Positions 53,546-63,181 are shown, counted from the stretch's first letter. The stretch: DNA of 64,000 bases from Vulcaniibacterium gelatinicum (GCF_008033445.1 NZ_VNKO01000001.1:1-64000); one strand, 5' to 3'. Made by a program: numbers and translations. Notes: generated by a model not told the origin, from the letters alone.

Positions 53546-54391
53546 TCAAGAAAGCTGATCGCATTCGACGTTCATCCGCTCCTGTTTCGTTGCAGCAGAA
53601 CCCTCCACCTCGAACTCCAACGCCGCCAGCCGCTCCAGCATCGCCTCGTTGCGCTGCATCGGCCGCGCCGGCGGGATCACCAGGGTGGTCTGCATGCGCA
53701 GGTCGGCGTCCACGATCGCCGACAGGGGCATGCGGTCCATGCGCGGCTGGCAGATCGGCAGGGTCGCGGCCTCGTAGGCGATGACCTCGTGCTGCGGCGG
53801 GTAGTCCTCGCTCAGCAGCTCGAGCAGCAGGCGGCGGTGGGCGGCGCCGGTGGAGAAGCGCGCGGTGGAGCGGTCGCCGGCGATGCCGATCTGCCACAGG
53901 ACCAGGTACGCCGACGGGTCAATGCGCCGGCGGTAGAACATGAACTGGCTGGCCTCGTAGTGCTGGCAGCCGTAGGTGCCGGGGTCCATGCCGAGGTCGG
54001 CGTACAGGCAGTCCTCGGCGGAGATGCCGGGCTCCATGTGCGCCTGGAAGCCCTCGGCGCGGGCGCGCTCGATCGCCCGGTGCGGCACCAGCGCGAACAC
54101 GCCGGGGTGGCCGTAGAAGACCCCGCACACGCGGCGACCGGCGCGCACCTCGGCGAGCATGGCCTCGACCATCTCGCGGTAGGTGCGGGTGCGCGGCTTG
54201 CCCTCGCGGTAGTAGGGCTGCAGGCTGCGCATGTCGGGGCGCATCTGCTGCAGCCACAGCTCGACGATGGGATCGGAGACCAGGCCGAACACGACCTCGG
54301 CCTGCTCGATCTCGCTGCGCGAGCGCGGCGCGAGGTGGGCCCCGAGCATCATGCCCAGGCCGACGCAGACCAGACTCCCTGTCGCTTCCAT
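53546..54391 (-). CDS. Borosin-type peptide backbone N-methyltransferase (SonM-like)
   Basis: A 281-residue SAM-dependent enzyme of the tetrapyrrole-methylase fold. GSLVCVGLGM is the N-terminal loop, YGHPGVFALV the central SAM loop, and MEPGISAEDCLYADLG, GCQHYEASQFMFY and LWQIGIAG match SonM-type borosin methyltransferases throughout. It is not like cobalamin or sirohaem enzymes beyond the fold, and no tetrapyrrole genes are near. Its expected product is alpha-N-methylated amide bonds in the peptide encoded 64 bases downstream. The last 20 codons are less G+C-rich and may be a late addition. Confidence 0.88.
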   Translation of the reverse strand: MEATGSLVCVGLGMMLGAHLAPRSRSEIEQAEVVFGLVSDPIVELWLQQMRPDMRSLQPYYREGKPRTRTYREMVEAMLAEVRAGRRVCGVFYGHPGVFALVPHRAIERARAEGFQAHMEPGISAEDCLYADLGMDPGTYGCQHYEASQFMFYRRRIDPSAYLVLWQIGIAGDRSTARFSTGAAHRRLLLELLSEDYPPQHEVIAYEAATLPICQPRMDRMPLSAIVDADLRMQTTLVIPPARPMQRNEAMLERLAALEFEVEGSAATKQERMNVECDQLS

Positions 54392-54451
54392 CGGATCGGC
54401 CGCTCCCCAGCGGTCGGAATGGGCGGACTGTAGCGGCGCGGGGGGCGGCTG

Positions 54452-54961
54452 TCACCCCGGACGGGACAGTTCCCAGCACCGTTCGTCGTCAATGTCCGAC
54501 GGGATCGGCCGGAACCCCAGCCGGGCCAGCACCCGCCCCATCGGCGTGTTGCCAGCGGCGTGCCGGGCCCACAGCCGGGCCAGCGGCCACGGCGCGGCCG
54601 GATCGAACGCCCGCGCCGCGAACGCCGCGATCACCTCCGCCGCCACGCCCCGCCCCTGCCAGGCCGGCAGCAGCATCACTCCGATCTCGGCCGAGTCCTC
54701 CCGGTCGGCGTCGCGGAACAGCCCGCACAGGCCCACCGCCTCGCCGCTGCCCCGCGCGCGGATCGCCCAGCGCTGCCAGCGCGGCGGCGACTCGCGATTG
54801 CGCGCGCACGCCTTCTCGAAGCTGCGCCGCGCCGCTTCCCCGGTCATCGGCGCGGCGACGTGCGCCATCACCGCGGGATCGGTGTAGAGGGCGACGTACA
54901 GGGCCGCGTCGTCCGCGGCGAGCGGGCGCAGGTGCAGGCGGGCGGTGTCGAACGGAATCAT
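54452..54961 (-). CDS. GNAT acetyltransferase (RimJ/RimL-like)
   Basis: A 169-residue N-acetyltransferase. TARLHLRPLAADDA opens the fold, IGVMLLPAWQGRGVAAEVIAAF is the acetyl-CoA-binding motif, and RHAAGNTPMGRVLARLGFRP is the end motif. RimJ/RimL-like members acetylate N-termini or small molecules; the target is unknown. The ATG at 54961 was chosen; another six codons upstream is possible. It diverges from the DUF2147 gene. Confidence 0.88.
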   Translation of the reverse strand: MIPFDTARLHLRPLAADDAALYVALYTDPAVMAHVAAPMTGEAARRSFEKACARNRESPPRWQRWAIRARGSGEAVGLCGLFRDADREDSAEIGVMLLPAWQGRGVAAEVIAAFAARAFDPAAPWPLARLWARHAAGNTPMGRVLARLGFRPIPSDIDDERCWELSRPG

Positions 54962-54996
54962 CACGGCAGCGTATTCCATACCCCTGCGGATGCGGC

Positions 54997-55002
54997 TATA
55001 AA
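54997..55002 (+). promoter_or_regulatory. Candidate -10 box of the DUF2147 gene
   Basis: TATAAA, 52 bases before the ATG, in a locally A/T-richer spot. TTCCAT at 54975-54980 could be a weak -35 with a 16-base spacer. Confidence 0.4.
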
Positions 55003-55054
55003 GGCCACGCCCGGCTCGTCCGGGACCGCTTCGCCACATTCCCCGGGAGGAACC

Positions 55055-55489
55055 ATGCGCATCAAGATCCTGGCCGCGCTCTGCGCGCTGCCGCTGCTGG
55101 CCGCCACCGCCACACTCGCAGCACAGTCCTCGCCGCTGGGGCGCTGGAAGACGCTCGACGACAAGACCGGCAAGCCGATGACCGTCACCGAGGTGTACCA
55201 GGCCAGGAACGGCACGCTGGCGGCGCGGATCGTGGAGAACCTGGGCCTGCCGCCGACCTGCGAGCAGTGCAGCGGCGAGTACAAGGGCAAGCCCTTCGTC
55301 GGCATCGTCACCCTGTGGAACCTCAAGCCCAAGGACGGCGGCTGGGGCGACGGCAACGGCTACAAGCCGTCCGAGGACACCCACTTCAAGGTCAAGAGCG
55401 TCAAGCTGGTGGACGGCGGCCGCAAGCTCGAGGTCATCGGCTGCAAGGCGATCTTCTGCCGCACCGCGACCTGGGTGCGCGCCGACTGA
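55055..55489 (+). CDS. DUF2147 secreted protein
   Basis: A 144-residue exported protein with signal peptide (ending TLAAQ). SPLGRWKTLDDKTGKPMTVTEV is the DUF2147 opening; later GWGDGNGYKPSEDTHFKVKSV and LEVIGCKAIFCRTATWVR. Four cysteines, including CEQC, may form disulfides. The role of the family is unclear. Shine-Dalgarno GGGAGG precedes the ATG. A terminator follows. Confidence 0.88.
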   Translation: MRIKILAALCALPLLAATATLAAQSSPLGRWKTLDDKTGKPMTVTEVYQARNGTLAARIVENLGLPPTCEQCSGEYKGKPFVGIVTLWNLKPKDGGWGDGNGYKPSEDTHFKVKSVKLVDGGRKLEVIGCKAIFCRTATWVRAD

Positions 55490-55513
55490 GCGCCGCAGCT
55501 CGCGCCGACCACG

Positions 55514-55537
55514 ACGGCCCGGCCCATGCCGGGCCGT
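55514..55537 (+). terminator. Hairpin terminator of the DUF2147 gene
   Basis: A 10-bp stem (55514-55523 with 55528-55537, ACGGCCCGGC), four-base loop, then TGCGTTTCC, 24 bases beyond the stop. Confidence 0.75.
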
Positions 55538-55579
55538 TGCGTTTCCGGCCCCGGAATTCCCGGGGCGGCGTGAGCGGCA

Positions 55580-55588
55580 TGCGATAAT
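55580..55588 (+). promoter_or_regulatory. Candidate extended -10 of metG
   Basis: TGCGATAAT, an extended -10 whose predicted start leaves a leader of about 20 nt before the metG ATG. No -35 is evident. Confidence 0.45.
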
Positions 55589-55614
55589 CGCCGGCCCTTC
55601 GCCGCCTGCACGCC

Positions 55615-57672
55615 ATGAGCCGCAACGTCGCCGTCACCTGCGCCCTGCCCTACGCCAACGGCCCGCTCCACCTCGGCCACCTGGTCGGGTACATCCAGGG
55701 CGACATCTGGGTGCGCGCGCGGCGCATGGCCGGCGACCGGGTGCGCTTCGTCTGCGCCGACGACACCCACGGCACGCCGATCATGCTCGCCGCGGAGAAG
55801 GCCGGGATGACGCCGGAGGCCTACATCGCCGGCATCCAGGCCGCGCACGAGCGCGACTTCGCCGACTTCCTGGTCGCCTTCGACCACTACGACTCCACCC
55901 ATTCGCCCCGCAACCGCGCGCTGACCGAGCTGATCTACGCACGGCTGGAGGCCGCCGGCCACATCGGCCGGCGCAACGTGGCCCAGTTCTACGACCCGGC
56001 CAAGGGCATGTTCCTGCCCGACCGCTACATCAAGGGCACCTGCCCGAACTGCGGCACGCCGGACCAGTACGGCGACAACTGCGAGGCCTGCGGCGCCACC
56101 TATGCGCCCACCGACCTCAAGGAGCCGCGCTCGGTGCTCAGCGGCAGCCGGCCGGAGCTGCGCGAGTCGGAGCATTTCTTCTTCGAGGTCGGCCGGTTCG
56201 AGGGCTTCCTGCGCGAGTGGCTGGCCGGCGACGTGGCGGTGCCGGGGGTCAAGGCCAAGCTGCTGGAATGGCTCGACGCCGAGGGCGGGCTGCGCGCCTG
56301 GGACATCTCCCGCGACGCGCCCTATTTCGGCTTCGAGATCCCCGGCCGGCCGGGCAAGTACTTCTACGTCTGGCTGGACGCGCCGATCGGCTACCTGTCC
56401 AGCCTGCAGGCGCTGTGCGAGCGCGAGGGCGGCGCGCTGGAGGACTACCTCGCGCCCGACAGCCGCGCCGAGCTGCACCACTTCCTCGGCAAGGACATCG
56501 TCAACTTCCACGGCCTGTTCTGGCCGGCGGTGCTGCACGGCGCCGGTTTCCGCGCCCCGACCCGGCTGCACGTCAACGGCTACCTGACCGTGGACGGCGC
56601 CAAGATGTCGAAGTCGCGCGGCACCTTCATCATGGCCCGCACCTACCTCGACGCCGGGCTCGACCCGGAGGCGCTGCGCTACTACTACGCGGCCAAGTCC
56701 TCCGGCGGCGTGGACGACCTGGACCTCAACCTGCACGACTTCGTGCAGCGCGTGAACAGCGACCTGGTCGGCAAGTTCGTCAACCTCGCCAGCCGCTGCG
56801 CCGGATTCATCGACAAGCGCTTCGCGGGCGAACTGGCCCACGCGCTGCCCGAGCCGGCGATGTACGAGCGCTTCGTCGCCGCGATCGCCGCCGTGCGCGA
56901 GGCCTACGAACGCAACGAACCGGCCGCGGTGCTGCGCCAGGCGATGGCGCTGGCGGACGAGGCCAACCGCTACATTGACGAACGCAAGCCGTGGGTGCTG
57001 GCCAAGCAGGAAGGCGCGGACGCCGAGCTGCAGGCGGTGTGCACCCAGGGCATCAACCTGTTCCGCGTGCTCGCGGCGATGCTCAAGCCGGTGCTGCCGC
57101 GCCTGGCCGCGCACGCCGAGGCCTTCCTGGGCGCCCCGGTCGCCGCGTGGGACGACCTGCGCGCGCCGCTGCTCGGCCGCCGCATCAACGCCTACGCGCC
57201 GCTGTTCACCCGCATAGACCCCAAGCGCATCGAAGCCATGATCGAAGCCAGCAAGGACACCCTCGCCAGCCCCGCCGCTCCCGCCCAGGCCGCGCCGGCC
57301 ACGCCGGGCGACAAGGCCGCGCCCGCCGCGACGCTCGCGCCGCAGATCGGGATCGAGGACTTCGCCCGGCTCGACCTGCGCATCGGCAAGGTGCTGGCCT
57401 GCGAGTTCGTGGAAGGCTCGGACAAGCTGCTGCGCTTCGAACTCGACGCCGGCCCGCTCGGCAGGCGCCAGATCTTCTCCGGCATCCGCGCCAGCTACGG
57501 CGAGCCGACGAAGCTCGTCGGCCGCAACGTCGTGTTCATCGCCAACCTGGCCCCGCGCAAGATGCGCTTCGGCGTGAGCGAGGGCATGATCCTCTCGGCC
57601 GGCTTCGACGGCGGCGGCCTGCACCTGCTGGACGTGGACGCCGGCGCCGAGCCGGGCATGCCGGTGAAGTGA
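55615..57672 (+). CDS. metG: Methionine-tRNA ligase
   Basis: Charges tRNA-Met. The 685-residue class-I synthetase has the HLGH motif at 19-22, KMSKS at 330-334, and a zinc knuckle with CPNC and CEAC. The C-terminal EMAP/OB tRNA-binding domain (about 580-685, [18 protein letters not shown]) follows an Ala/Pro-rich linker and mediates dimerisation. Its stop overlaps the GTG of rnfB. Confidence 0.97.
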   Translation: MSRNVAVTCALPYANGPLHLGHLVGYIQGDIWVRARRMAGDRVRFVCADDTHGTPIMLAAEKAGMTPEAYIAGIQAAHERDFADFLVAFDHYDSTHSPRNRALTELIYARLEAAGHIGRRNVAQFYDPAKGMFLPDRYIKGTCPNCGTPDQYGDNCEACGATYAPTDLKEPRSVLSGSRPELRESEHFFFEVGRFEGFLREWLAGDVAVPGVKAKLLEWLDAEGGLRAWDISRDAPYFGFEIPGRPGKYFYVWLDAPIGYLSSLQALCEREGGALEDYLAPDSRAELHHFLGKDIVNFHGLFWPAVLHGAGFRAPTRLHVNGYLTVDGAKMSKSRGTFIMARTYLDAGLDPEALRYYYAAKSSGGVDDLDLNLHDFVQRVNSDLVGKFVNLASRCAGFIDKRFAGELAHALPEPAMYERFVAAIAAVREAYERNEPAAVLRQAMALADEANRYIDERKPWVLAKQEGADAELQAVCTQGINLFRVLAAMLKPVLPRLAAHAEAFLGAPVAAWDDLRAPLLGRRINAYAPLFTRIDPKRIEAMIEASKDTLASPAAPAQAAPATPGDKAAPAATLAPQIGIEDFARLDLRIGKVLACEFVEGSDKLLRFELDAGPLGRRQIFSGIRASYGEPTKLVGRNVVFIANLAPRKMRFGVSEGMILSAGFDGGGLHLLDVDAGAEPGMPVK

Positions 57673-58091
57673 CCGCCGATCTCGTCGAACGCCTCGACCG
57701 CATCCTGCCGCAGACCCAGTGCGGCCAGTGCGGCTACGCCGGCTGCCGGCCGTACGCCGAGGCGATGGCACGCGGCGAGGCCGACGTGGACCGCTGTCCG
57801 CCGGGCGGCGATGCCGGCGCGCGCGCGCTGGCGAAGGTGCTGGGCGTGCCGGCCCGGCCCTACGACCGCAGCCGCGGCGAGCACAAGCCCGCGCAGGTGG
57901 CGTTGATCGTCGAGGCCGACTGCATCGGCTGCACCAAGTGCATCCAGTCCTGCCCGGTGGACGCGATCGTGGGCGCGGCCAGGAGCATGCACACCGTGCT
58001 CGCGCCGCTGTGCACCGGCTGCGAGTTGTGCCTGCCGGCGTGCCCGGTGGACTGCATCGTGATGGAGCCGGCGGCGACGCCTGCCGACTGA
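57669..58091 (+). CDS. rnfB: RnfB-like Fe-S protein without membrane helix
   Basis: A 140-residue iron-sulfur protein. [18 protein letters not shown] with a later Cys (DRCPPGG) forms the 4Fe-4S domain of RnfB/RsxB, followed by two ferredoxin motifs ([16 protein letters not shown] and [16 protein letters not shown]). Ordinary RnfB starts with a transmembrane helix; this protein begins right at the cluster domain and should be soluble. The GTG overlaps the metG stop (GTGA). No other rnf gene is present, so its partner is unclear; it may donate electrons in Fe-S or redox maintenance. Confidence 0.9.
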   Translation: MTADLVERLDRILPQTQCGQCGYAGCRPYAEAMARGEADVDRCPPGGDAGARALAKVLGVPARPYDRSRGEHKPAQVALIVEADCIGCTKCIQSCPVDAIVGAARSMHTVLAPLCTGCELCLPACPVDCIVMEPAATPAD

Positions 58092-58121
58092 ACCGTACCG
58101 GGTTCGCCGCGGCCGAGCCGC

Positions 58122-60551
58122 TCATGCGGCCGCCTTTTCCGCTGGCCGCCCGGCGCCGCTGCCGGAGACCGGCTCCCACCGCAGATCACCGGCGTAGCGC
58201 CAGGCCACGCGGCCCTGGTCGTCCAGCGCGAAGAGGTGGAGCCATTTGTTGTCGAACAGCGAGCGCACCCCGGCCTGGCGCTCGAGGATCGCCACGATTG
58301 CCTCGCGCGGCGCTTCGACCAGGACGGACAGGCGCAGCGGCTCGTGGACGAACTGTGCTCCGTCATGCACCGATTGCCACGGCAGGCCGGCGCGCAGCAG
58401 GCCGCCATTGCCCTCGACGACGCCGATGCCGCCGGTCACGTTGTGGAGGAGCTTGTTGCCCGCCCCGAACACGTCCGGCGCGACGGTCGAGCCGTAGTAC
58501 TGCAGGCTGATCCAGCTTGCGACCACGACCGGCGCGGTCAGGATCAGCTCCAGCACCCCGAAGCCTTCGTCCCGACGCCAGTCGTAGTCGTGCAGGAACG
58601 CGCGCCCGCCCAGGTCGCGCCCGGCGGTGCGCCGGCGCGGCGCGGCGACGAAGGCCTGACAGCCGGCCAGCGCCCATTCCGGCCGCACCTCGGCCCAGTC
58701 GCGGGCGCGGCGGGCGATGTCGCGCCCACCGGCGGCCCGCGGCAACCGGAGCGCGCGCTCGCTGCGCACCAACGCACCGGCGGCGGCAAGCCAGGCCTTC
58801 GCCTGCCGCAGATCCTCGCCGTGCGAGGCCGTTCGGTGATCGGCTTCGTAGATCGTCACCTCGTCGGTGGTGGTGTCGTGCAGCGCGCCCAGGAACAGCG
58901 TGTCCGCCGGAATCGCGATCCCGCGCGCCTTCAGGCCCTCGCGCACCTCACGGTCATTGAGCAGCGCCGCGAGCAGCCGAGCGTTGACCTCGCCGGAATA
59001 GCCGCCGCAGGCGCCGCAATGAAGGGCGCTGGCGTGCGGATTGTTGACGACGCTGGCGCCGTGGCCGGCAAGCAGCACCAGGCGCGCGAAGCCGTCGGTC
59101 AGCGACATCGCCCTGAGCACGTTCTCGGCCATGGCAAGGCGTGTGCCGGGATCGAGCGCGGGATCGAAACGCGGCGCCGGATCGTCGGGGACCGGATTCC
59201 GCGCAAGCCTCAACCCGTCGCGCAGGAGCTTGCCGACATAGAGCGGGCCGGCCGCCTCGACGAAGGCGAAGGAGGAGACGGCGGCCAGCTTGAAGCGGCC
59301 CCACGCCCGCTTCGCTCGCGCCGCGATCCGCGCGGCCTGGTCCGCCTTCGCGACCTCCGGCGCAGGCGCGCCTGCGCAGGTGGTGGCGGCGGGGGTCAGC
59401 AGCGCCGGCAGGCGCGCCTCGACGACATCCGAGGCGAAGCGCCGGTGCGCGATGCCAAGCCCGAAGAAGCCGGCGAACCCGAGGGTCCGGATGCCCGGAT
59501 CGAGGCTCTCCAGCGCCCGGCGGAAGACCTCCGAGCGCACGTCGATGCAGAACACCATCTGCAGCGCCGGTCGCTGCGGCGACGCAGCCGGCGGCGCCCC
59601 GTCGAACAGGGCCTGGAGCCGCCGCTGGGCGGCGCGCTCGGCGGCCTCCTGGAGGATGGCGTCGACGCAATCATCGGCCGTGGGCTCCGCCGGCTGCGCA
59701 TAGGCGGCGGCCGTCTCCCGCCAGCGGGATGCGATGCGCGGCCCGTATTGCCGCAGCAAGGCTTCCTCCCACACGAGGCGGATCGCGAGCAGGTCCGTCA
59801 CCGCCGCATCGGTGCCGCCCGCAAGCTCGGCCTGCCAGAGGCGGTGACGGGCGAGTTGCGCCCAGCCGCCCAGGCCCATCAGCAGGCGATGGAAATAGCT
59901 CTCCAACGCCTCGACGCTCAAGTCCAGGCGCCCGACCGCCCTGACGATCGCATCGTCCGCCGCCTCCGGCGCGTCCGCCACCGCCGCGGCGAAGCCCGTG
60001 AGGCCGAGGATCTCGGGGGTGAGGTCGTGGATCGCGACCGCGCGCCAGGCCGCATACGCGCCGCGTCCCCGCGGCATCGCCCAGAGCGCCTGGCCCTCGT
60101 CGAAATACCCGGCCGCCCAATGGCCGAGACGCTCGGCAACGAGCCCCGTCCAGTCGGTCCCGGACGCCTCGCTCGCGAGATCGGCCACCGTCGGCGCGGC
60201 GCGAGGCGCCGGTGCGGCCGAGTGCACCGCCTGCCTCAGGGCGGCGAGCGTCCCCGGCCGCATCCGCTCGGGCGCGGCATCGAACGCGGCCTCGAGGTCG
60301 GCGTCGCTGATGGCGCCGGTGCGCATCCGCTCGGCATACCAGGCGCGGGGCATCGTGAGCGCGATCCCGGCCACGCGCCGCAGCCGGGCCGCGGCGGCCG
60401 CGAGCGGCTCCCCCGTCTGGCCGAGGAACGGGTTGACGGCGACGCTCGAGGCCAGCGGCCAGAGCGGCGGGATGGCGTGCGCCGCCCGGGCGGCCGCTTC
60501 GAGGATCGCCTCGGCCTCCCGCAACGGCGATCGGGGCGCGGTCATCAGCAT
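58122..60551 (-). CDS. dabA: Inorganic carbon transporter subunit DabA
   Basis: The cytoplasmic-side subunit of the Dab inorganic-carbon accumulation complex (formerly DUF2309), thought to hydrate CO2 to bicarbonate in one direction, driven by a cation gradient. The 809-residue protein retains the zinc site: C335 and D337 in FCIDVRSE, H497 in LAGHGAS and C512 in HCGACGG, spaced as in Halothiobacillus DabA2. [11 protein letters not shown] near the start is also conserved. Shine-Dalgarno GGAG lies eight bases before the ATG. It follows dabB after 16 bases. Confidence 0.93.
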   Translation of the reverse strand: MLMTAPRSPLREAEAILEAAARAAHAIPPLWPLASSVAVNPFLGQTGEPLAAAAARLRRVAGIALTMPRAWYAERMRTGAISDADLEAAFDAAPERMRPGTLAALRQAVHSAAPAPRAAPTVADLASEASGTDWTGLVAERLGHWAAGYFDEGQALWAMPRGRGAYAAWRAVAIHDLTPEILGLTGFAAAVADAPEAADDAIVRAVGRLDLSVEALESYFHRLLMGLGGWAQLARHRLWQAELAGGTDAAVTDLLAIRLVWEEALLRQYGPRIASRWRETAAAYAQPAEPTADDCVDAILQEAAERAAQRRLQALFDGAPPAASPQRPALQMVFCIDVRSEVFRRALESLDPGIRTLGFAGFFGLGIAHRRFASDVVEARLPALLTPAATTCAGAPAPEVAKADQAARIAARAKRAWGRFKLAAVSSFAFVEAAGPLYVGKLLRDGLRLARNPVPDDPAPRFDPALDPGTRLAMAENVLRAMSLTDGFARLVLLAGHGASVVNNPHASALHCGACGGYSGEVNARLLAALLNDREVREGLKARGIAIPADTLFLGALHDTTTDEVTIYEADHRTASHGEDLRQAKAWLAAAGALVRSERALRLPRAAGGRDIARRARDWAEVRPEWALAGCQAFVAAPRRRTAGRDLGGRAFLHDYDWRRDEGFGVLELILTAPVVVASWISLQYYGSTVAPDVFGAGNKLLHNVTGGIGVVEGNGGLLRAGLPWQSVHDGAQFVHEPLRLSVLVEAPREAIVAILERQAGVRSLFDNKWLHLFALDDQGRVAWRYAGDLRWEPVSGSGAGRPAEKAAA

Positions 60552-60567
60552 CGGCGAACTCCAGGGT

Positions 60568-62142
60568 TCATCGGGACGCCCGGCCGACGGACCAGCCGCC
60601 GAGCATGCGATCGAGGGTGGCGTTGACGTAGAGGCCGTTCGACAAATGGACGCGCAAGCCCGCGGCGGCCGGGTGCGAGGCCCAGAGCGGGAACAGCGCC
60701 TGCGCGACCGCCACCAGACCGAAGCTCAAGACCGCGAGGGCCATCAACGTCCATTCCAGGCGCCCCGGCGCGGGGGTCGCCGGCAGCACGCCGGCCGTCA
60801 GCCATTCGGCCGCCCTCTGGAGTGCGAAATAGCCGACCGCCGCCGCCGTCGAATACAGCGCCGTCTTGCGCGTCAGCAGGCGCGGCGCGGCATCGGCCAA
60901 CCCCTGCGCCAGGAGATAGGCGACGCCGAAGATCAGGATGGCGCCGAGCGCCAGCGCCTGCGGCGACTTGCGCTCGAAGCCGAAGACCGCCCCGAACGTC
61001 GCGCCGATCGCGACATAGATGGCGAGCGCCGCGAGGAACGCCCGCCCGACCGCGGCCCCGCTCGGGACCGCAACCGGCCCGGGGCGCCGGATTGCGGCGA
61101 CCTGTTCGACCGCGCCGCCCGATGCCAGGAAGGCGTGCGCCTTGTAGAGCGAGTGCGCAAGGATGTGCAGCAACGCGAGCGGGAACAGTGCCAGCCCGCA
61201 TTGCAGGATCATGAAGCCCATCTGCGCCACGGTGGACCAGGCCAGCGAGGTCTTGACCGCCGGCTGGGTCAGCATGACCAGCGCACCGAACAATGCGGTG
61301 AAACCGCCGATCATCGCCAGCACCGCGAGCACCCCGGGCGCCCCGAGCATCACGTCGGCGAAGCGGATGAGCAGGAAGCCGCCGGCGTTGATCACCCCGG
61401 CGTGGAGCAGTGCCGACACCGGGGTCGGAGCCTCCATCACCTCGGTCAGCCAGCCGTGCGTCGGGAACTGCGCCGACTTCAGAAGCGCCGCCACGGCGAG
61501 AAGCGCGGCCGCGGCGAGGACCGGCGTGGTCGCCTCGCCGGCGCGCGCGGCGGCGTTGATGGCCGCGATGTCGGTGGTGCCGGCGGCCATCGCGAGGAGG
61601 GCCGCCGCGACGCCGAGCGCCGCGGCGCCGAGGCTGGCGAACAGGGCCTTCTTGCGCGCGGCCCGGCGTGCCGCGGCGCGCTCGGGATAGGACAGCAGGA
61701 GCCGGTGCAGGCAGAAACTGGTCGCGATCCAGGCCGTGACCAGCTGGGCCAGATTGCCGGCCTGGACCAACAGCAGCACGGCCGCGATCGCCGCGCAGAG
61801 CCAGCCGGTGAAGGCTCCCTGGCGCGCCTCCCCGTCGAGATAGGTCCGGGTATGGCGGACCACGATCCAGCCGACGAAGGAGACGAGCAGCAGCATGGCG
61901 ACGCTGACCGCGTCGAGCCGTGCCGAGAGCCCGATCCCGGCCGCGCCGAGCAGCGGGCTGGTGGCCGGACCGTGCGCCAGGAGAAGGCCGAGCGCGCCGA
62001 GCACGACGGCCAGAGCCGCAAGCGCCGCCCCCTCGGCCAGAGCCGGCACCACGCGCGGGCGGCGGCCGGGCCGGAGGAACCCCAGCACGGCGGCCAGGAG
62101 CAGCGGCAACGGCGCCGACAGCGGCAGCAGAGCAAGGAACAC
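60568..62142 (-). CDS. dabB: Inorganic carbon transporter subunit DabB (NuoL/MrpA-like)
   Basis: The membrane partner of DabA, from the proton-translocating NuoL/MrpA family. The 524 residues form about 14 transmembrane helices. The ion-path motif [35 protein letters not shown]-type block is present (split here: [11 protein letters not shown] then [14 protein letters not shown]), with the discontinuous-helix lysine and histidine and [14 protein letters not shown] further on. The GTG at 62142 was chosen because GGGGAAG precedes it; the open frame runs 39 codons further into the regulator promoter, without hydrophobic or coding character. Confidence 0.9.
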   Translation of the reverse strand: MFLALLPLSAPLPLLLAAVLGFLRPGRRPRVVPALAEGAALAALAVVLGALGLLLAHGPATSPLLGAAGIGLSARLDAVSVAMLLLVSFVGWIVVRHTRTYLDGEARQGAFTGWLCAAIAAVLLLVQAGNLAQLVTAWIATSFCLHRLLLSYPERAAARRAARKKALFASLGAAALGVAAALLAMAAGTTDIAAINAAARAGEATTPVLAAAALLAVAALLKSAQFPTHGWLTEVMEAPTPVSALLHAGVINAGGFLLIRFADVMLGAPGVLAVLAMIGGFTALFGALVMLTQPAVKTSLAWSTVAQMGFMILQCGLALFPLALLHILAHSLYKAHAFLASGGAVEQVAAIRRPGPVAVPSGAAVGRAFLAALAIYVAIGATFGAVFGFERKSPQALALGAILIFGVAYLLAQGLADAAPRLLTRKTALYSTAAAVGYFALQRAAEWLTAGVLPATPAPGRLEWTLMALAVLSFGLVAVAQALFPLWASHPAAAGLRVHLSNGLYVNATLDRMLGGWSVGRASR

Positions 62143-62197
62143 GGACTTCCCCCGACGACAGTGGCGTTCGGCGCGAGGATAGGGCCCGCGTTTCCAG

Positions 62198-62218
62198 AAA
62201 TAAAATAGATTGTTATTT
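62198..62218. repeat. A/T-rich inverted repeat in the dabB-lysR gap
   Basis: AAATAA (62198-62203) and TTATTT (62213-62218), nine bases apart. It lies in a very A/T-rich patch and overlaps the proposed -35 of the LysR gene, so it may be part of a control region. Confidence 0.35.
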
Positions 62219-62237
62219 AAATATCGTTCGATATAAT
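62210..62237 (+). promoter_or_regulatory. Promoter of the dab LysR regulator
   Basis: TTGTTA (62210-62215), 16-base spacer and a perfect TATAAT (62232-62237). The start point would fall at about 62244, one or two bases from the ATG, so the transcript may be leaderless; no Shine-Dalgarno is visible. Confidence 0.6.
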
Positions 62238-62243
62238 CGAACG
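62225..62243. promoter_or_regulatory. Palindromic operator candidate (LysR T-N11-A)
   Basis: CGTTCGAT-ATA-ATCGAACG: two perfect eight-base half-sites around a three-base centre. It contains the LysR box T-N11-A (TCGAT-N3-ATCGA) and covers the -10 of the regulator gene, so binding should repress the regulator itself and may activate dabB on the other strand. Confidence 0.6.
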
Positions 62244-62245
62244 TC

Positions 62246-63151
62246 ATGAGCGCGCTCAACTACAACCACCTGCGCTACTTCTGGGCCGTGGCCCATGACG
62301 GCAACCTCACCCGCACCGCCGAGCGGCTGAACCTCACCCAGTCGGCGCTTTCGGTGCAGATCCGCAAGCTCGAGGAACGCCTCGGCCACGCCCTGTTCGA
62401 GCGCCGCGGCCGGCAGCTGCACCTGACCGAGGCTGGCCGCATCGCACTGGATCATGCCGACGCGATCTTCGCGGCCGGCGAGGAACTGCTCGGGACACTG
62501 CGCAACACGGGAGCGGCCCGGCAGGCGCTGCGGGTCGGCGCGCTCGCCACCCTCTCGCGCAACTTCCAGATGGCGTTCCTGCGCCCGGTCCTCGGCCGGC
62601 CCGACATCGAGCTGATCCTGCGCTCCGGAAGCACGGCCGAGCTGCTGAGGTCGCTCGAGACGCTCAGCCTCGATGTGGTGCTGATCAATCAGGCGCCGGC
62701 GCGCGATGCACTGACCGCGTTCGTCGCGCACCGCCTCGCCGAGCAGCCCGTCAGCCTCGTCGGTACGCCGGGGCGCTTGGGCAACGGGAGGAAGGACAGC
62801 CTCGCCGAGCGGCTCCGTGCCCATCCAGTCATCCTGCCGACCGCGGACAGCGGGGTGAGGATCGGGTTCGACGCCCTGGCCGACCGCCTCGGCGTCCGCC
62901 CGCAGATCGCGGCGGAAGTGGAGGACATGGCGATGATGCGCCTGCTCGCCCGTGAGGATGTCGGCCTGGCCGTGCTGCCACCGATCGTGGTCAAGGACGA
63001 AATCGCCTCGGGCGTGCTGGTCGAGGCAGACCAGTTGCCGGGCATCGCCGAGACCTTCTACGCGGTGACGATGAAGCGACGCTTCCCCAATCCGCTCGTG
63101 CGACGGCTGCTGCACCCGGATGCCGAGACGAGCGCAGGACGGAGCGCCTGA
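62246..63151 (+). CDS. LysR-family regulator of dabAB
   Basis: A 301-residue LysR-type regulator. The helix-turn-helix (residues 5-63) reads HLRYFWAVAHDGNLTRTAERLNLTQSALS-like, split by me as LRYFWAVAHDGNLTRTA and LTQSALSVQIRKLEERL. The effector domain follows from about 90; the sequence has NhaR-like character (HLRYFW, FVAHRLAEQPVSLVG). It diverges from dabB over 103 bases with a palindromic operator candidate. The effector could be CO2/bicarbonate-related or a cation signal, but this is not shown by the sequence. Confidence 0.92.
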   Translation: MSALNYNHLRYFWAVAHDGNLTRTAERLNLTQSALSVQIRKLEERLGHALFERRGRQLHLTEAGRIALDHADAIFAAGEELLGTLRNTGAARQALRVGALATLSRNFQMAFLRPVLGRPDIELILRSGSTAELLRSLETLSLDVVLINQAPARDALTAFVAHRLAEQPVSLVGTPGRLGNGRKDSLAERLRAHPVILPTADSGVRIGFDALADRLGVRPQIAAEVEDMAMMRLLAREDVGLAVLPPIVVKDEIASGVLVEADQLPGIAETFYAVTMKRRFPNPLVRRLLHPDAETSAGRSA

Positions 63152-63181
63152 CCCGGCCCCGCGGCGCGAGCGGGCGCGCCC

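Noticed and set aside
53546-54391. Reading the methyltransferase as a cobalamin or sirohaem biosynthesis enzyme
   Set aside because: It shares only the fold with those enzymes; its motif set follows SonM and no tetrapyrrole genes are nearby.
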